Shown here piece by piece: positions 1 through 10,513 of a DNA stretch of 64,000 nucleotides (its first letter is position 1; the number at the start of each line of letters is the position of its first letter). A program made the position numbers and the translations under genes. Source of the stretch: Hygrocybe punicea (Eukaryota; Basidiomycota; Agaricomycetes; Agaricales; Hygrophoraceae); assembly GCA_963556145.1 (NCBI GenBank), contig OY744462.1, positions 124,001 to 188,000 of the forward strand, read 5' to 3'. The notes under the pieces are model-generated. The model searched no databases, was not told where the DNA came from, and saw nothing but the letters and a program-made list of their open reading frames with translations.

Positions 1-815
1 CGAGGGAAAGGTCGACTGGATAGGAAGGATGGACTGACTACTACATCTGGAAGGCTACTAACTAGGTCAAACCGTGGGAACCTGATCACGTGACTGACCA
101 GGCACAACTACTACAACGGCAAGGGGAACAGCAGCCGCAGCTATGGAACCAGCAGTGACAATGGCAATGGCAAGAGGAGCAACTGCAGCGGCAATGGCAG
201 CAATGGCGCGGTGTCATGATCCAAAGTGGTTTTGGATCAAACATGGTATCAAGCTGACAGCAAGGACACCTGAATTTATGAGTCTGAAGGAACAGTAGCC
301 AATAACAAGAATAAAGTTCAAGTTAAGCTACCTTACCTCCACTGATAAGAAAAGACAAGGACACTACCCCAGGACACTGTCCCAGGTTGAGAGACACTTA
401 TCAGTTAAAGGATTAGTTATTAGATGAATTATCCTTAACTTAACTGCTAAGGATAAGACATTAGCTAAAAGCAGGACCATATCAGGCATCAAGATCAAAA
501 GATCAAAGAAGCTGCACAGCCACAATCTTATCTCAGTTGGACCAAAACAAGATAAGAAACACCATCTTACATCATCCATCAAGATCTATTGATCAAAAGA
601 AGCATTGTCTGAAGAATTGATCTATCAAGCACAATTTGAAATAGCATGACTCAGCCTTGATCCATGATTCCTGGAGAATCATAGAATACCCCCCATATCA
701 CAGATTAGATCAGCCCTTGACTCATCCCCTCCTGTGATGACTCAGTTGATCCACCCTCAACATCTTATTACTACTATGACCATATATGGACCATGTATGG
801 CTCGTCATGACCAAA
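1..815. other. Non-coding left edge, possible LTR fragment
   Basis: No gene is supported here. Positions 100-212 are CAG/CAA/GGC-rich low-complexity sequence, like that at 7,980-8,080 and 15,130-15,980. From 213 the sequence starts TGTCATGATCCAAAGTGG, close to the start of the solo LTR at 30,845-32,213 read on its minus strand (TGTCATGACCCCAAGTG). A piece of a related LTR may therefore begin at 213, but I could not find its other end or a target duplication. The 240-800 stretch is AT-rich and has stops in every frame. Confidence 0.3.
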
Positions 816-823
816 TTCACCAG
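816..823. repeat. Left 8-bp target site duplication of hAT element
   Basis: TTCACCAG directly precedes the left terminal inverted repeat and recurs exactly at 4804-4811 after the right one. Eight-base duplications are the hallmark of hAT transposons. Confidence 0.9.
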
Positions 824-3800
824 TACTGCTGTTCCAGCCCAGCCTCAAAGCCGTGAGCTGGCCAGGCCAGGCCCTCATAAGCCAAGCCGAGCCGAGCCGT
901 AGTGATGGCTTTTGGTGGCTTACGGCTCGGCCTGGGTGTTTGCGAGCCGCAAGCCAGGCCATCAGGCCGCGGCCTGGTACTCATAATAATTAATTAATAT
1001 AATATATTTATCCATTCCGCTGTTGCAACTTCCCTGTCACCCAATGGCTGAAGCACAACAAAACCCTGTCCCAGCCATTATCTTTACCCACGGTGTCACT
1101 TTTACCCCATCTTGTTCGTCTGCTACTAACCTCACCTTGCAAGATGCCACCCGCTATCGAGGACATCAAGCTCCTTGTCAAGAAAATAACGACGCTCTGG
1201 AACTCCTTACCTCCCTCCGTTCTGAAGGGAAATACAAAAGACAAGATCTGGTCTGTCATGTTGAGACCGGAAGGCGAAACCACATTTGAAACATTCAATA
1301 AATGCTTTGATGCCCTTTTTGCCAAGGATTGTCGCAACTTGGAAGGCCGACTGCACTATATCCGCCAAGGAAAAAGTGGGATGGGTGTGGTCTGCTCATA
1401 TCTTAAGAAAATCGACTGGCCTCAAGACTTCCCGCTTGAACTTGTTGAAATAAAACTGAAACGCTTGGCCACCGAACTCAGCCATCTCATGTACACTCTC
1501 AAGTCACCCTCATTTACTTTGCCAACTAATGACTGCTTATCAGTGAAACTAACCTGAACAAGCCCAAAACCACATGCCATATCAATCCTGCGTCAAAACT
1601 CTGGGATGCCGATAACATTGAACAGGCCGAGCTCTCGTTTCAGCGCCGGGCTGTGGAGGATTTCCACACACGCCATGATCAAGTGGATCCCCTGCAAACA
1701 GAGGCTCCACCTGTGCCTCCGTCTCCACCCAGCCGGCATACATCAAGTCCAGCGCCTCAGTCGTCCGAGGTGCTTGTCCCACAACCGAAGCGCCCAATCA
1801 ATGTTGTTGAGAGCAATGAAGAGGTTTCCGATGGTGTCCAACCAAAGCGCCGTATGTATCACCCAATTGAAATTGATTTTACTCATTCTCATTGTCACTA
1901 CAGCCAAAAGGAAACGAACCACATTAGGAAATCCAACTGCCACCAATCACGATGGTCTTTTGATGGACGTGGATGTACAGGACATCAGCAACGAGGATGC
2001 GGATGCACCTTCATGTGAAGACAGGTGACGCAATGTTGATCGGTTTTTTCAGCCGGCTGTGTCAAAGGAAATAAATGGCAAGCAGAAGAAATACAGGGTG
2101 TGCAAGTTATGTCCGTGAGTAATCATGTTCGTTGATACTATTTGGTACAAGAAATTGGTATAATAGTAACCAAAAAACGTTGGTCGACGAGGTAACAACT
2201 TTACGGCGCCATTTGGAAGCGGTTCATTCGGTGAGTGAGAAGCACCTGACAAGCTTGCGAAGTTTCTCATGTCAATTCAGGGAAAATACAGAAATTGGGC
2301 CAAGACCACCCAATTCGAATCAAGTTACCTGGTGACATCAAAAAATGCAAAGCAGCCGCTGAGCAGATTGCACGCACCCTGGACCGTGACCTTAAGGAGA
2401 AGAAACTGTCCGAGCGTGTCCTCCCTTACTCGGATAAACATTTTCGTCAAGCTGCGGTTGAATGGCTGGTTGCGACGGATCAGCCTATCCAAGCCCTTGA
2501 ACATCTGAAGTTCCAGGAGATGGTTGATATTGCATCTCAGGCAACAAAGGGAGTCAAGATCCCTGGTCGCAAAGTAACGCGCGCAGACATCAAACGGACA
2601 TTCAGTAAGCACCTCAAGAAACTAAAGGCCCAACTTAATGTGTGTGCGTCACAAAACCCTATGTGTTGTGTCTGATTTTGTTCAGGGTCCGACCGTCGTG
2701 GGTGAGGTTAGCCTGACATGTGATGCCTGGCAAGCAGGCAATAGCGATGGCTACTTCGCAGTTACCGGACATTGGATAGATGAGACAGAAGCTGGCAAAT
2801 GGGAACTCAAGAATGCCCTGCTTGGCTTCACACAGGTCAACAATGCACATAACGGTATTCGATTAGGCCAAGTGTTATTCAAGATTGTCAAATGTGTCGG
2901 GATTGAGCATAAGGTATGTCCCTTCTATGGACTACTTCATGCATTGATCTGGTGCTACAGATTGGTCATATCACATGCGACAACGCCTCAAATAATTCTA
3001 CGATGCTAGAGGAGTTTGCTACACGCATCAAAGGGGCCAGCAGCAAGAAATATAATTGGAAAATGAGGAAAATCAAGTGAGTTGTGTGTCGGCCTAACCC
3101 AGTGACCTCACTTTCGCTTATCAATGTATATACAGTTGCCTCGCACATGTTATTAACTTAGCAACCCAAGCGCTCATTGGGACCTTTAGTAAAGCTCCGC
3201 ATTTCAACCCCAAGAACCCAGACACTCATATTCTGATTGATCGCAATGAGGTAGGCTTAGTGAGGGCAATCGTTGTCAAGGCGTGTATCTGGTGATGATT
3301 GGTATGACAACGTTGATTGAGCCACTCATCAGGAACGGTCATCTTCGAAACGCAAAGAAATGTGGAAGACCATTCTAACCAAAGCCAATGTCCCACACCC
3401 CGTCTGGCTTAAGATTGATATGAAAGTACGGTGGTCATCCACCTACGTCATGCTTGACCGTGCAGAACGTCACAAAGCAGTACGTCTCTGATTCCACCTG
3501 ATTCCTGTTTTCTATTGATGATACCCGTAGTCCATCAACAACTTTGTTGATGAGTTATGCTGGGAGAAGGTTGAAACCGCAAAACAGGACAAAATCCGTG
3601 AACTGAAGCTTAGCAGTGAGGAATGGGAACGAGTTAGAGTTTTTTTAGGGCTTCTGAGTGTACGTTGCTCTAGATAACCATCTATATTTGTGACTTGATA
3701 CCATTTCAGCATGCCGACAATGCACAACAATCATTCTCCTCCAGCAAAGTCCCAACACTCCATTTTGCTATCCCCGCGCTCAAAGCGTTACATAAAGCCT

Positions 3801-4803
3801 GGTCATCTCGTGCTGAATGGCCAAAATACGAGAGATTTGCCGCAGCACTACAGGCTGGATGCGTGAAGATTGACCAGTATTATGAGAAAACCACAGACTC
3901 ACTGGCATACATCGTGGCCATGGGTGAGTCTGTCTTTTTTTTCGCTGCCCTGCTGCCCCCGACGTTTGTCAGTTCTCGATCCAAGACAGAAGCTTGGATA
4001 CAACATCGCCAACTAATTCCACCACGAAATCAACACCGTCAATGAAAAGCAAACTCGGCACACTCCTCCGTGAGCTTAGTGATGAGGAAGGCCCAACTGA
4101 TGACGAGCGGGAAAATTTGCCCAGCGATCCCAAGCGGCCCTGGTTACGTGACTTCCGCAGTTACCTGGATACTATCGAGCATGTGCCAGATGGCTGGACC
4201 ACTGTCGAGTGGTGGGGGGTAGGTTGAACCCAACATCTTATCTTATTCAAACTAAGTGAATCCCTGTAGGTCAATGGCCATCACTATCCAGCTTGGGTTC
4301 CTGTAGCCCAGAACTATTTGGCAATTATGGCATCATCAGTCTCAACCGAGCGTGCATTCTCCCATGGTGGTATTACAATCAGCAAACGCCGCAGCTGTTT
4401 GAAAGGAGACATTGTTGAGGCTTTACAATGTATTAAGTGTGCAATACGAAATGATCTACTCTTTCAGGAGCAAGCACCCTCGTCAGCATTGGAAGCAGAA
4501 TTGGAAGCTGGTTATGGCTTTGGTGAGGACGATGGGGATACAGATGACTCAGGTGATGTGTCGCCGGTTGATGATGAAGATGAGCCTATGTCCGACATAG
4601 AGTAGTGTCCCTTGTGCCTCAATAAACAAACCTTGCCTGTTCACTGGGTAGTAGGGCTAGAAAGCTGTGGCCTGAGCTGGGCCAAGCCAGGGCCAAGCCA
4701 TGGTTGACGGCTTTGGCTTGGCTAGAAGTTTCACAAAGCCGGAGCCCCTTCAGGCCAGGCCAAAGCCACCAAAGCCGGGCCAAGCCAGGCCAGAACAGCA
4801 GTA
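824..4803 (+). mobile_element. hAT DNA transposon, about 3.98 kb, defective
   Basis: The ends are inverted repeats: the left begins TACTGCTGTTCCAGCCCAGC, and the right, reverse complemented, begins TACTGCTGTTCTGGCCTGGC. Both are flanked by the duplication TTCACCAG. About 140 bases inside each end are dense in GCCAAGCC/GGCTTGGC motifs that can fold and may be transposase-binding subterminal repeats. The interior is one plus-strand multi-exon hAT transposase gene with at least two lesions, so the copy is probably non-autonomous now. It sits in the first few bases of the foldback element on its right. Confidence 0.92.
1144..4605 (+). pseudogene. hAT family transposase (BED finger, RNase H-like core, C-terminal dimerisation domain), frameshifted
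   Basis: This is the cut-and-paste transposase of the surrounding hAT element. Exons read in order are an N-terminal part from ATG 1144, a BED-type zinc finger split by an intron (VCKLC near 2,100; TLRRHLEAVH near 2,200), a core beginning GKYRNWA near 2,281, LPGDIKKCKAAAEQ near 2,330 and YSDKHFRQAA near 2,430, the catalytic-fold stretch VSLTCDAWQAGNSDGYFAVT near 2,710, CDNASNNS near 2,980, MVLDPRQKL near 3,970, and the dimerisation domain ending NGHHYPAWVPVAQNYLAIM and SSVSTERAFSHGG at 4,270-4,480. At least six GT-AG introns can be placed. Lesions: a one-base shift near 2,322 between FES and KLPGD, and a stop plus missing stretch after QKLGYNIAN near 4,015. The acidic tail ends at 4605. Confidence 0.88.
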
Positions 4804-4811
4804 TTCACCAG
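4804..4811. repeat. Right 8-bp target site duplication of hAT element
   Basis: TTCACCAG is identical to 816-823. It overlaps the outermost bases of the foldback element's left arm: the right arm end, reverse complemented, also reads TCACCAGTGACTC. Confidence 0.9.
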
Positions 4812-4871
4812 TGACTCCCACCTAACTCCTCATATTAGAGGAATGATATAGGTCTTTGCCTCCCTCTAACT

Positions 4872-5335
4872 AGAGGTGTTTTGAGTTTTTCAGGCATCCA
4901 GCTATAATCAGGTATATATATTTTCACCTTAGATAGGTTGTGAGTATAGATCTATGCTTCCCTCTAACAAGAGGTGTTCTGAGTGTTTCAAGCCTCCTGC
5001 TATAGTGAGGTGGACATAAGTCCATGCTTCCTTCTAACTAGAGGTCTTTGGAGTATTTCAGGCCTCCTGCGATAGCAAGGTGGACACAGGTCTATGCTTC
5101 CCTCTAACTAAAGGTGTTTGAAGTGTTTCAGGCTTCCTGTTATAGTGAGGTGGACAGAGGTGCATGCTTCCTTCTAACTAGAGATGTTTGGAGTGTTTCA
5201 GGCCTCCTGCTATAGTAAGGTGGACATAGGTCTATGCTTCCTTCTAACTAGAGGTGTTTGAAGTGTTTCAGGCCTCCTGCTATAGTGAGGTGGACAGAGG
5301 TCTATGCTTCCTTCTAACTAGGGGTGTTTGGAGTG
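4872..5335. repeat. 70-bp tandem repeat array, left foldback arm
   Basis: A 70-base unit (AGGTGTTTGGAGTGTTTCAG ... CTTCCTTCTAACTAG) recurs at about 4971, 5041, 5111, 5181, 5251 and 5321. A longer diverged unit with an AT-rich insert lies at 4,872-4,970. Confidence 0.9.
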
Positions 5336-5681
5336 TTCTTTCTCCTTATTTTCATTAATACAGACATAGGCCATCTGCTTGATCATCACCCACTTTCTGC
5401 TACGTATTAAATTACAATTTATTTTCCTTGAAGCTATTGCCAAGTGATACTACAGCCACATATTGTTATAGACTGAGCTATACCACAGTCAGATATTGTT
5501 ATGGTTTCAGTTATATTATGAGCAGCTATTGCTATAAGCTTAAAACATGTTTACATAAGAAAACATGTCCACTTTTCAACAAGACATGTCTACCAAGAAA
5601 ACATGTCTACCAAGAAAACATGTCCACTAACAATAAAACATGTCTAGCTTTACTCAAAACATGTTTAATTACACCAATACA

Positions 5682-6039
5682 CGTCCAGTCATGTCCAGTC
5701 ATGTCCAGTCACATTAAAATACGTTGAGTCACACCTAAAACATGTTCAGTCACACCTATAACACGTCTAGTCACACCTAAAACACGTGTGACTGGACGTA
5801 TTTTAATGTGACTGGACATGACTGGACGTGACTGGACGTGTTTTAGACGTGACTGGACGTGTTTTAGACGTGACTGGACGTGTATTGGTGTAATTCAACA
5901 TGTTTTGAGTAAAGCTAGACATGTTTTATTGTTAGTGGACATGTTTTCTTGGTAGACATGTTTTCTTGGTAGACATGTCTTGTTGAAAAGTGGACATGTT
6001 TTCTTATGTAAACATGTTTTAAGCTTATAGCAATAGCTG
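5682..6039. repeat. 358-bp contig-end overlap, left copy
   Basis: This stretch is identical, as far as I compared it, to 6140-6497 in the same orientation. The two copies touch the two sides of the N gap, so they look like unmerged overlapping contig ends. Confidence 0.9.
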
Positions 6040-6139
6040 NNNNNNNNNNNNNNNNNNNNNNNNNNNNNNNNNNNNNNNNNNNNNNNNNNNNNNNNNNNNN
6101 NNNNNNNNNNNNNNNNNNNNNNNNNNNNNNNNNNNNNNN
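6040..6139. other. Assembly gap of exactly 100 N
   Basis: One hundred N, a conventional placeholder for unknown length. The flanks repeat the same 358 bases, so the gap probably stands for a negative (overlapping) join across a palindrome. Confidence 0.98.
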
Positions 6140-6497
6140 CGTCCAGTCATGTCCAGTCATGTCCAGTCACATTAAAATACGTTGAGTCACACCTAAAACA
6201 TGTTCAGTCACACCTATAACACGTCTAGTCACACCTAAAACACGTGTGACTGGACGTATTTTAATGTGACTGGACATGACTGGACGTGACTGGACGTGTT
6301 TTAGACGTGACTGGACGTGTTTTAGACGTGACTGGACGTGTATTGGTGTAATTCAACATGTTTTGAGTAAAGCTAGACATGTTTTATTGTTAGTGGACAT
6401 GTTTTCTTGGTAGACATGTTTTCTTGGTAGACATGTCTTGTTGAAAAGTGGACATGTTTTCTTATGTAAACATGTTTTAAGCTTATAGCAATAGCTG
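6140..6497. repeat. 358-bp contig-end overlap, right copy
   Basis: Direct copy of 5682-6039 at an offset of 458 bases. See the gap entry. Confidence 0.9.
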
Positions 6498-6679
6498 CTC
6501 ATAATATAACTGAAACCATAACAATATCTGACTGTGGTATAGCTCAGTCTATAACAATATGTGGCTGTAGTATCACTTGGCAATAGCTTCAAGGAAAATA
6601 AATTGTAATTTAATACGTAGCAGAAAGTGGGTGATGATCAAGCAGATGGCCTATGTCTGTATTAATGAAAATAAGGAGA

Positions 6680-7160
6680 AAGAACACTCCAAACACCCCT
6701 AGTTAGAAGGAAGCATAGACCTCTGTCCACCTCACTATAGCAGGAGGCCTGAAACACTTCAAACACCTCTAGTTAGAAGGAAGCATAGACCTATGTCCAC
6801 CTTACTATAGCAGGAGGCCTGAAACACTCCAAACATCTCTAGTTAGAAGGAAGCATGCACCTCTGTCCACCTCACTATAACAGGAAGCCTGAAACACTTC
6901 AAACACCTTTAGTTAGAGGGAAGCATAGACCTGTGTCCACCTTGCTATCGCAGGAGGCCTGAAATACTCCAAAGACCTCTAGTTAGAAGGAAGCATGGAC
7001 TTATGTCCACCTCACTATAGCAGGAGGCTTGAAACACTCAGAACACCTCTTGTTAGAGGGAAGCATAGATCTATACTCACAACCTATCTAAGGTGAAAAT
7101 ATATATACCTGATTATAGCTGGATGCCTGAAAAACTCAAAACACCTCTAGTTAGAGGGAG
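6680..7160. repeat. 70-bp tandem repeat array, right foldback arm
   Basis: Inverted copy of the array at 4,872-5,335, with the same unit order in reverse, including the diverged AT-containing outer unit. Confidence 0.9.
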
Positions 7161-7215
7161 GCAAAGGCTTATATCCTCCCTCTAATATGAGAAGTTAGGT
7201 GTGAGTCACTGGTGA

Positions 7216-8236
7216 TTGATAGTCTTTTATTCCTTGTTTGAGAATATTCTTGACATAGTACCATCACTATTGTCAACTTCTTCTGGCAAGAAACTATTGA
7301 TCTTCATAAAGATATCCCAGTACTTTATTCTGCACTAGTAGCCAATGTGTGTTTGAAGCTTTGGAATATTGTCCGATATCTTGAACATCAACTGCTCTTG
7401 TTACTTTTATTTTATCCACATATCCATTATCATCGCATCCTTTGTTGATAGTCTATTGTCATATCCCTCATTGACTTTCACTATCCTCTTGCTCATTGTT
7501 CATCATTGCCACTTACACTCATCACCTACCCTTGCTTGAGTGTCTATCATCTTAAAGTCTTACCTTGATTGGAAGACCTCACTATACTTTCATCCTTCAA
7601 GTCATATACTCTGACTTACATCTATTATAAGGTAACTGTTCATTGTTATCTAACATCAACTAATCTTTGACAGGTATGGTATATTGTTATCAAGTATCAA
7701 CTACTCTTGATAGGTAACTGTATACTGCTATCTCATATCCTTAACCACTACTATTAGATAACTGCCTTGGTATCTAATAACAACTGACATAAGATAACTG
7801 TATTGTTATCTCATATAACTATCTCACTAGATTCAACCTATAACCCCACTAGCAAGTGAGTAAGTACATTGAGTTGAAACAAGGACAAATCCACCCTTGC
7901 TGAACAACAAGGTAATTTCTTGATCAAAGTCGCACTCCAGAAACCCTTAGTGAGGAATTGTTTTCTAAGAAACACTCCTCACGAACAACAACGGGCAGCA
8001 GCAATGGCAACCAAACTGGCCTGGACAACAGAACCAGCACTGGCACTGGCCATGGCAAGGGGAGCAGCAGATGGGGTGGAGGACAAGTTACAAGTGATAT
8101 GAGATGAGGGTGGGGGAATCCCCCCACCGTCCTTATTTTATTTTGTACCTATATATAGAATACATAAATGACTTTCCACTTCTCTGGCCTGAAAGTCAGA
8201 ACACATGTATCATATGATTATCAACAAAGCGCGTAT
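7216..8236. other. Gene-free spacer with a dispersed LTR-like repeat
   Basis: No coding sequence is supported. Positions 7,500-7,660 and 7,860-7,960 resemble 37,577-37,700 and 37,780-37,860. Shared strings include GGAAGACCTCACT, AACAAGGTAATTTC and GCACTCCAGAAACCCTT. The two copies are probably fragments of one retroelement family. The stretch 7,985-8,080 is CAGCAA/GGCA-rich. Confidence 0.45.
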
Positions 8237-8304
8237 CTACACGTGACATGTCATATGGGTGATGTCACGTCTGGGCGCCCAGACATCTGACCTGCCCACA
8301 ATAA

Positions 8305-8355
8305 GAGCCTAACGATAGTGGCTGATCATGAGTCTCAGCCACTATCGTTAGGCTC
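8305..8355. repeat. Subterminal perfect hairpin, left copy
   Basis: The stem GAGCCTAACGATAGTGGCTG plus one A (21 bases) pairs perfectly with 8335-8355 around the 9-base loop TCATGAGTC. The same hairpin lies in the opposite arm at 23,713-23,763, with one loop difference. Confidence 0.95.
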
Positions 8356-8699
8356 TACTTTGCTAAAATCCCTTCCCCAGCCATAAATCGTGTCCCAAAG
8401 CCTAAAATAACTTAGAATCATCGTAGCTACCAGTACCATATATAGATACCAGTACTATATACAGGCAATAACCTTATCAGGATGGCCGGAATGTTAGGAA
8501 CGCTGGCCTTAGCCGTCATCAGGGTCCCGCCCATCATCATTAGGGTCCCGCCCGTTGCATCAGGGTCTCACGCTTGTCGCCACCGACGACGGCAACGCGT
8601 TCTCCTCTTCCCCTCCCTCTTTTCGGCTCGTTCTTTTTGTAGACCTGATGTATTATCAAATATATGTACATTCTCAGTGCTAAACAGGGCGTGACACTG

Positions 8700-10120
8700 T
8701 AACTATGTTCGCTATAGGCAGCGTGGGAGAGGGGGAGTCTGAGGTGGGGGAAAGGCATGTGAAGGGCGGGAGAGGCAGGGGGGGATGGGGAGGGTACGTG
8801 GGGCATCTGCTGGGTAGATTAGGGACACACCTGTTGGAGGGAACGGGAGGGTGGTGCGAGGAGTGGGAGGGCTGTTGTTGGGAGAACGGGATGGCTGTCT
8901 AGGGAGCGAGAGGGTGGTTGGTGGCCTTGGGGGGACGGATATGGCCCTGGGGGAGTAGAGGGTAGCTGTCCGGGGGGTGGGATAGCCATCTGGGGAGCAG
9001 GACAACGTGGGGTGGCCCCAGGGGTGGAGATGACCCTAGAGGGAGCGGGAAGGCTGTTGGGGGAAACGGGAGGACTGTGTGAGGAGCGGGAGGGCTGTTG
9101 GGAGAACAGGATGGCCGTCTGGGGAGCGGGAGGGTAGTTGGTGGCCTTGGGAGGATGGAAATGGCCCTGGGGGGAGCAGAGGGAGTGGGGGGATGGAGAT
9201 GGGGGGGGATGGAGATGGGTGGAGCAGAGGGAGCGGGAGGGCCATGTGAGGAGGGGGAGGGCTGTTGGGACAACGAGATGGTTGTCTGGGGAGCGGGAGG
9301 GTGGTTGGTGGCCTTAGGGAGCAGAGGGAGCGGGAGGGCCATGTGAGGAGCGGGAGGGCTGTTGAGAGAACGAGATGGCCGTCTGGAGTGCGGGAGGGTG
9401 GTTGGTGATCTCGGGGGATGGAGATGGCCCTGAGGGGAGTAGAGGGTAGCTGTCTAGAGAGTGGGATAGCCATCTGGGGAGTGGGGGGTTGGTTGGTGGC
9501 CTTGGGGGGGATGGAGATGGCCCTGGGGAGAGCAGAGGAGCGGGAGGGCCATGTGAGGAGCGGGAGGGCCATGTGAGGAGCGGGAGGGCTGAGCGGGAGG
9601 GTGGTTGGTGCCTTTGGGTAGCTGTCCAGGGCCGTCTGGGGAGCGAGAGGGTGGCTGGTGGCCCTGAGGAAAGGGAGGGCCATGTGAGAAGCGGGAGGGC
9701 TGTTAGGAGAACGGGATGGCCGTCTGGGGAGCGGGAGGGTGGTTGGTGGCTTTGGGGGGATGGAGATGGCCCTGGGGAGCAGAGGGTAGCTGTCCGGGGA
9801 GTGGGATGGCCGTATGGGGAGCGGGACACCGTGGGGTGGCCCTGGGGGGGATGGAGATGACCCTAGAGTGGGATGGTGGGTGATGTTCCTGGAGGGAGCA
9901 GCATGGATGTCCGGGGGGAGCGAGACGGTGTAGGGTGGTCAGTGCGAGGGAAATGGCTCAGGAATGCTGTGGGGGAGCTGGATGGCTATGGGGGAATGTG
10001 ATGGTGCAAGATGGTCATGTGAGGAGCAGGAGGGCTGTGTGGGGAGCTGAAGGAGGTGAGATGGCCGTGGAGGGCGCGCAATGGACATGCGGAGCGGGAT
10101 GGTTGTGGGGGGCAGGAGGA
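8700..10120. repeat. G-rich minisatellite, left arm
   Basis: Degenerate tandem blocks built from GAGCGGGAGGGC, GTTGGGAGAACGGGATGG, CCGTCTGGGGAGCGGGAGGG and TGGTTGGTGGCCTT. Many G-runs lie on the plus strand, so quadruplex formation is possible. The long Pro/Ser/Leu-rich open frames on either strand are translations of this repeat, not genes. Confidence 0.85.
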
Positions 10121-10513
10121 GGGCAGTCGTCACTATTCGCTGGTAGGTTCACGGAGACCATTGACCATGTTTGCATGCTCACCTCTGTGCCCTGCGGATG
10201 CGTTGCCTGTCCACTCTCTTGTCGTCGTAGTCGTCATTGCAGCTGTCTTCGTTTTGTTGACTTCGTTTGTTGATGAAGCGTGAGAACCTGACTCAGACTC
10301 AGACATCGGTCATGGGAAGGTCACATGACCTAACCCCAAAGATACATTATATGATAATATTTAATTTATTCCTTCGTATGGAGGTCCGCTGATTTTCCCA
10401 TGCTTACCTGAGTGTCTCTTAATTACATTAGTATGAGTTCATGTCATGTGGTAAGACAAGTCAAACATAGCAATTTAAGTCAACATTGAGTACAGTCAGG
10501 TGCAACCAGCCTA

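Larger units (their letters stand above)
4804..7215. mobile_element. Large palindromic foldback-type element
   Basis: Left arm 4,807-about 5,785 and right arm about 6,244-7,213 are near-perfect inverted copies of roughly 970 bases. They meet at ACACGTGT (5,782-5,789, repeated at 6,240-6,247). Each arm has an outer 70-base tandem array and an inner AT-rich part with CATGTTTTC- and GACTGGACGTG-type motifs. No open frame resembles a protein. Long inverted repeats built of tandem subrepeats with little or no centre are the architecture of Foldback elements. A 3-base ATT on both sides (ignoring the hAT insertion) could be a target duplication, but that is weak. The interior includes an assembly gap. 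Confidence 0.75.
8240..10305. repeat. Left inverted arm of composite KDZ element
   Basis: Inverted counterpart of 22,190-23,820. Shared blocks in order are the outer end, the hairpin, a segment with CCAGTACCATATATAGATAC, a GCCCG-rich block, a TATTATCAAATATATGTACA block, the minisatellite, and the inner block near 10,140-10,300 (ACCATTGACCATGTTTGCAT). This arm is longer because its minisatellite has more units. Confidence 0.85.

Noticed and set aside
5915..6160. Open frame running through the N gap
   Set aside because: It consists partly of unknown bases and lies in the foldback palindrome.
4804..7215. Telomeric or centromeric satellite
   Set aside because: The inverted arrangement with a single centre and only about six units per arm fits a foldback element better.
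8712..9829. Long Pro/Ser/Leu-rich open frames on the minus strand, and mirror frames at 22,318-23,356 plus
   Set aside because: They are translations of the G/C-rich minisatellite, occur in several overlapping frames and have no start, intron or domain logic.
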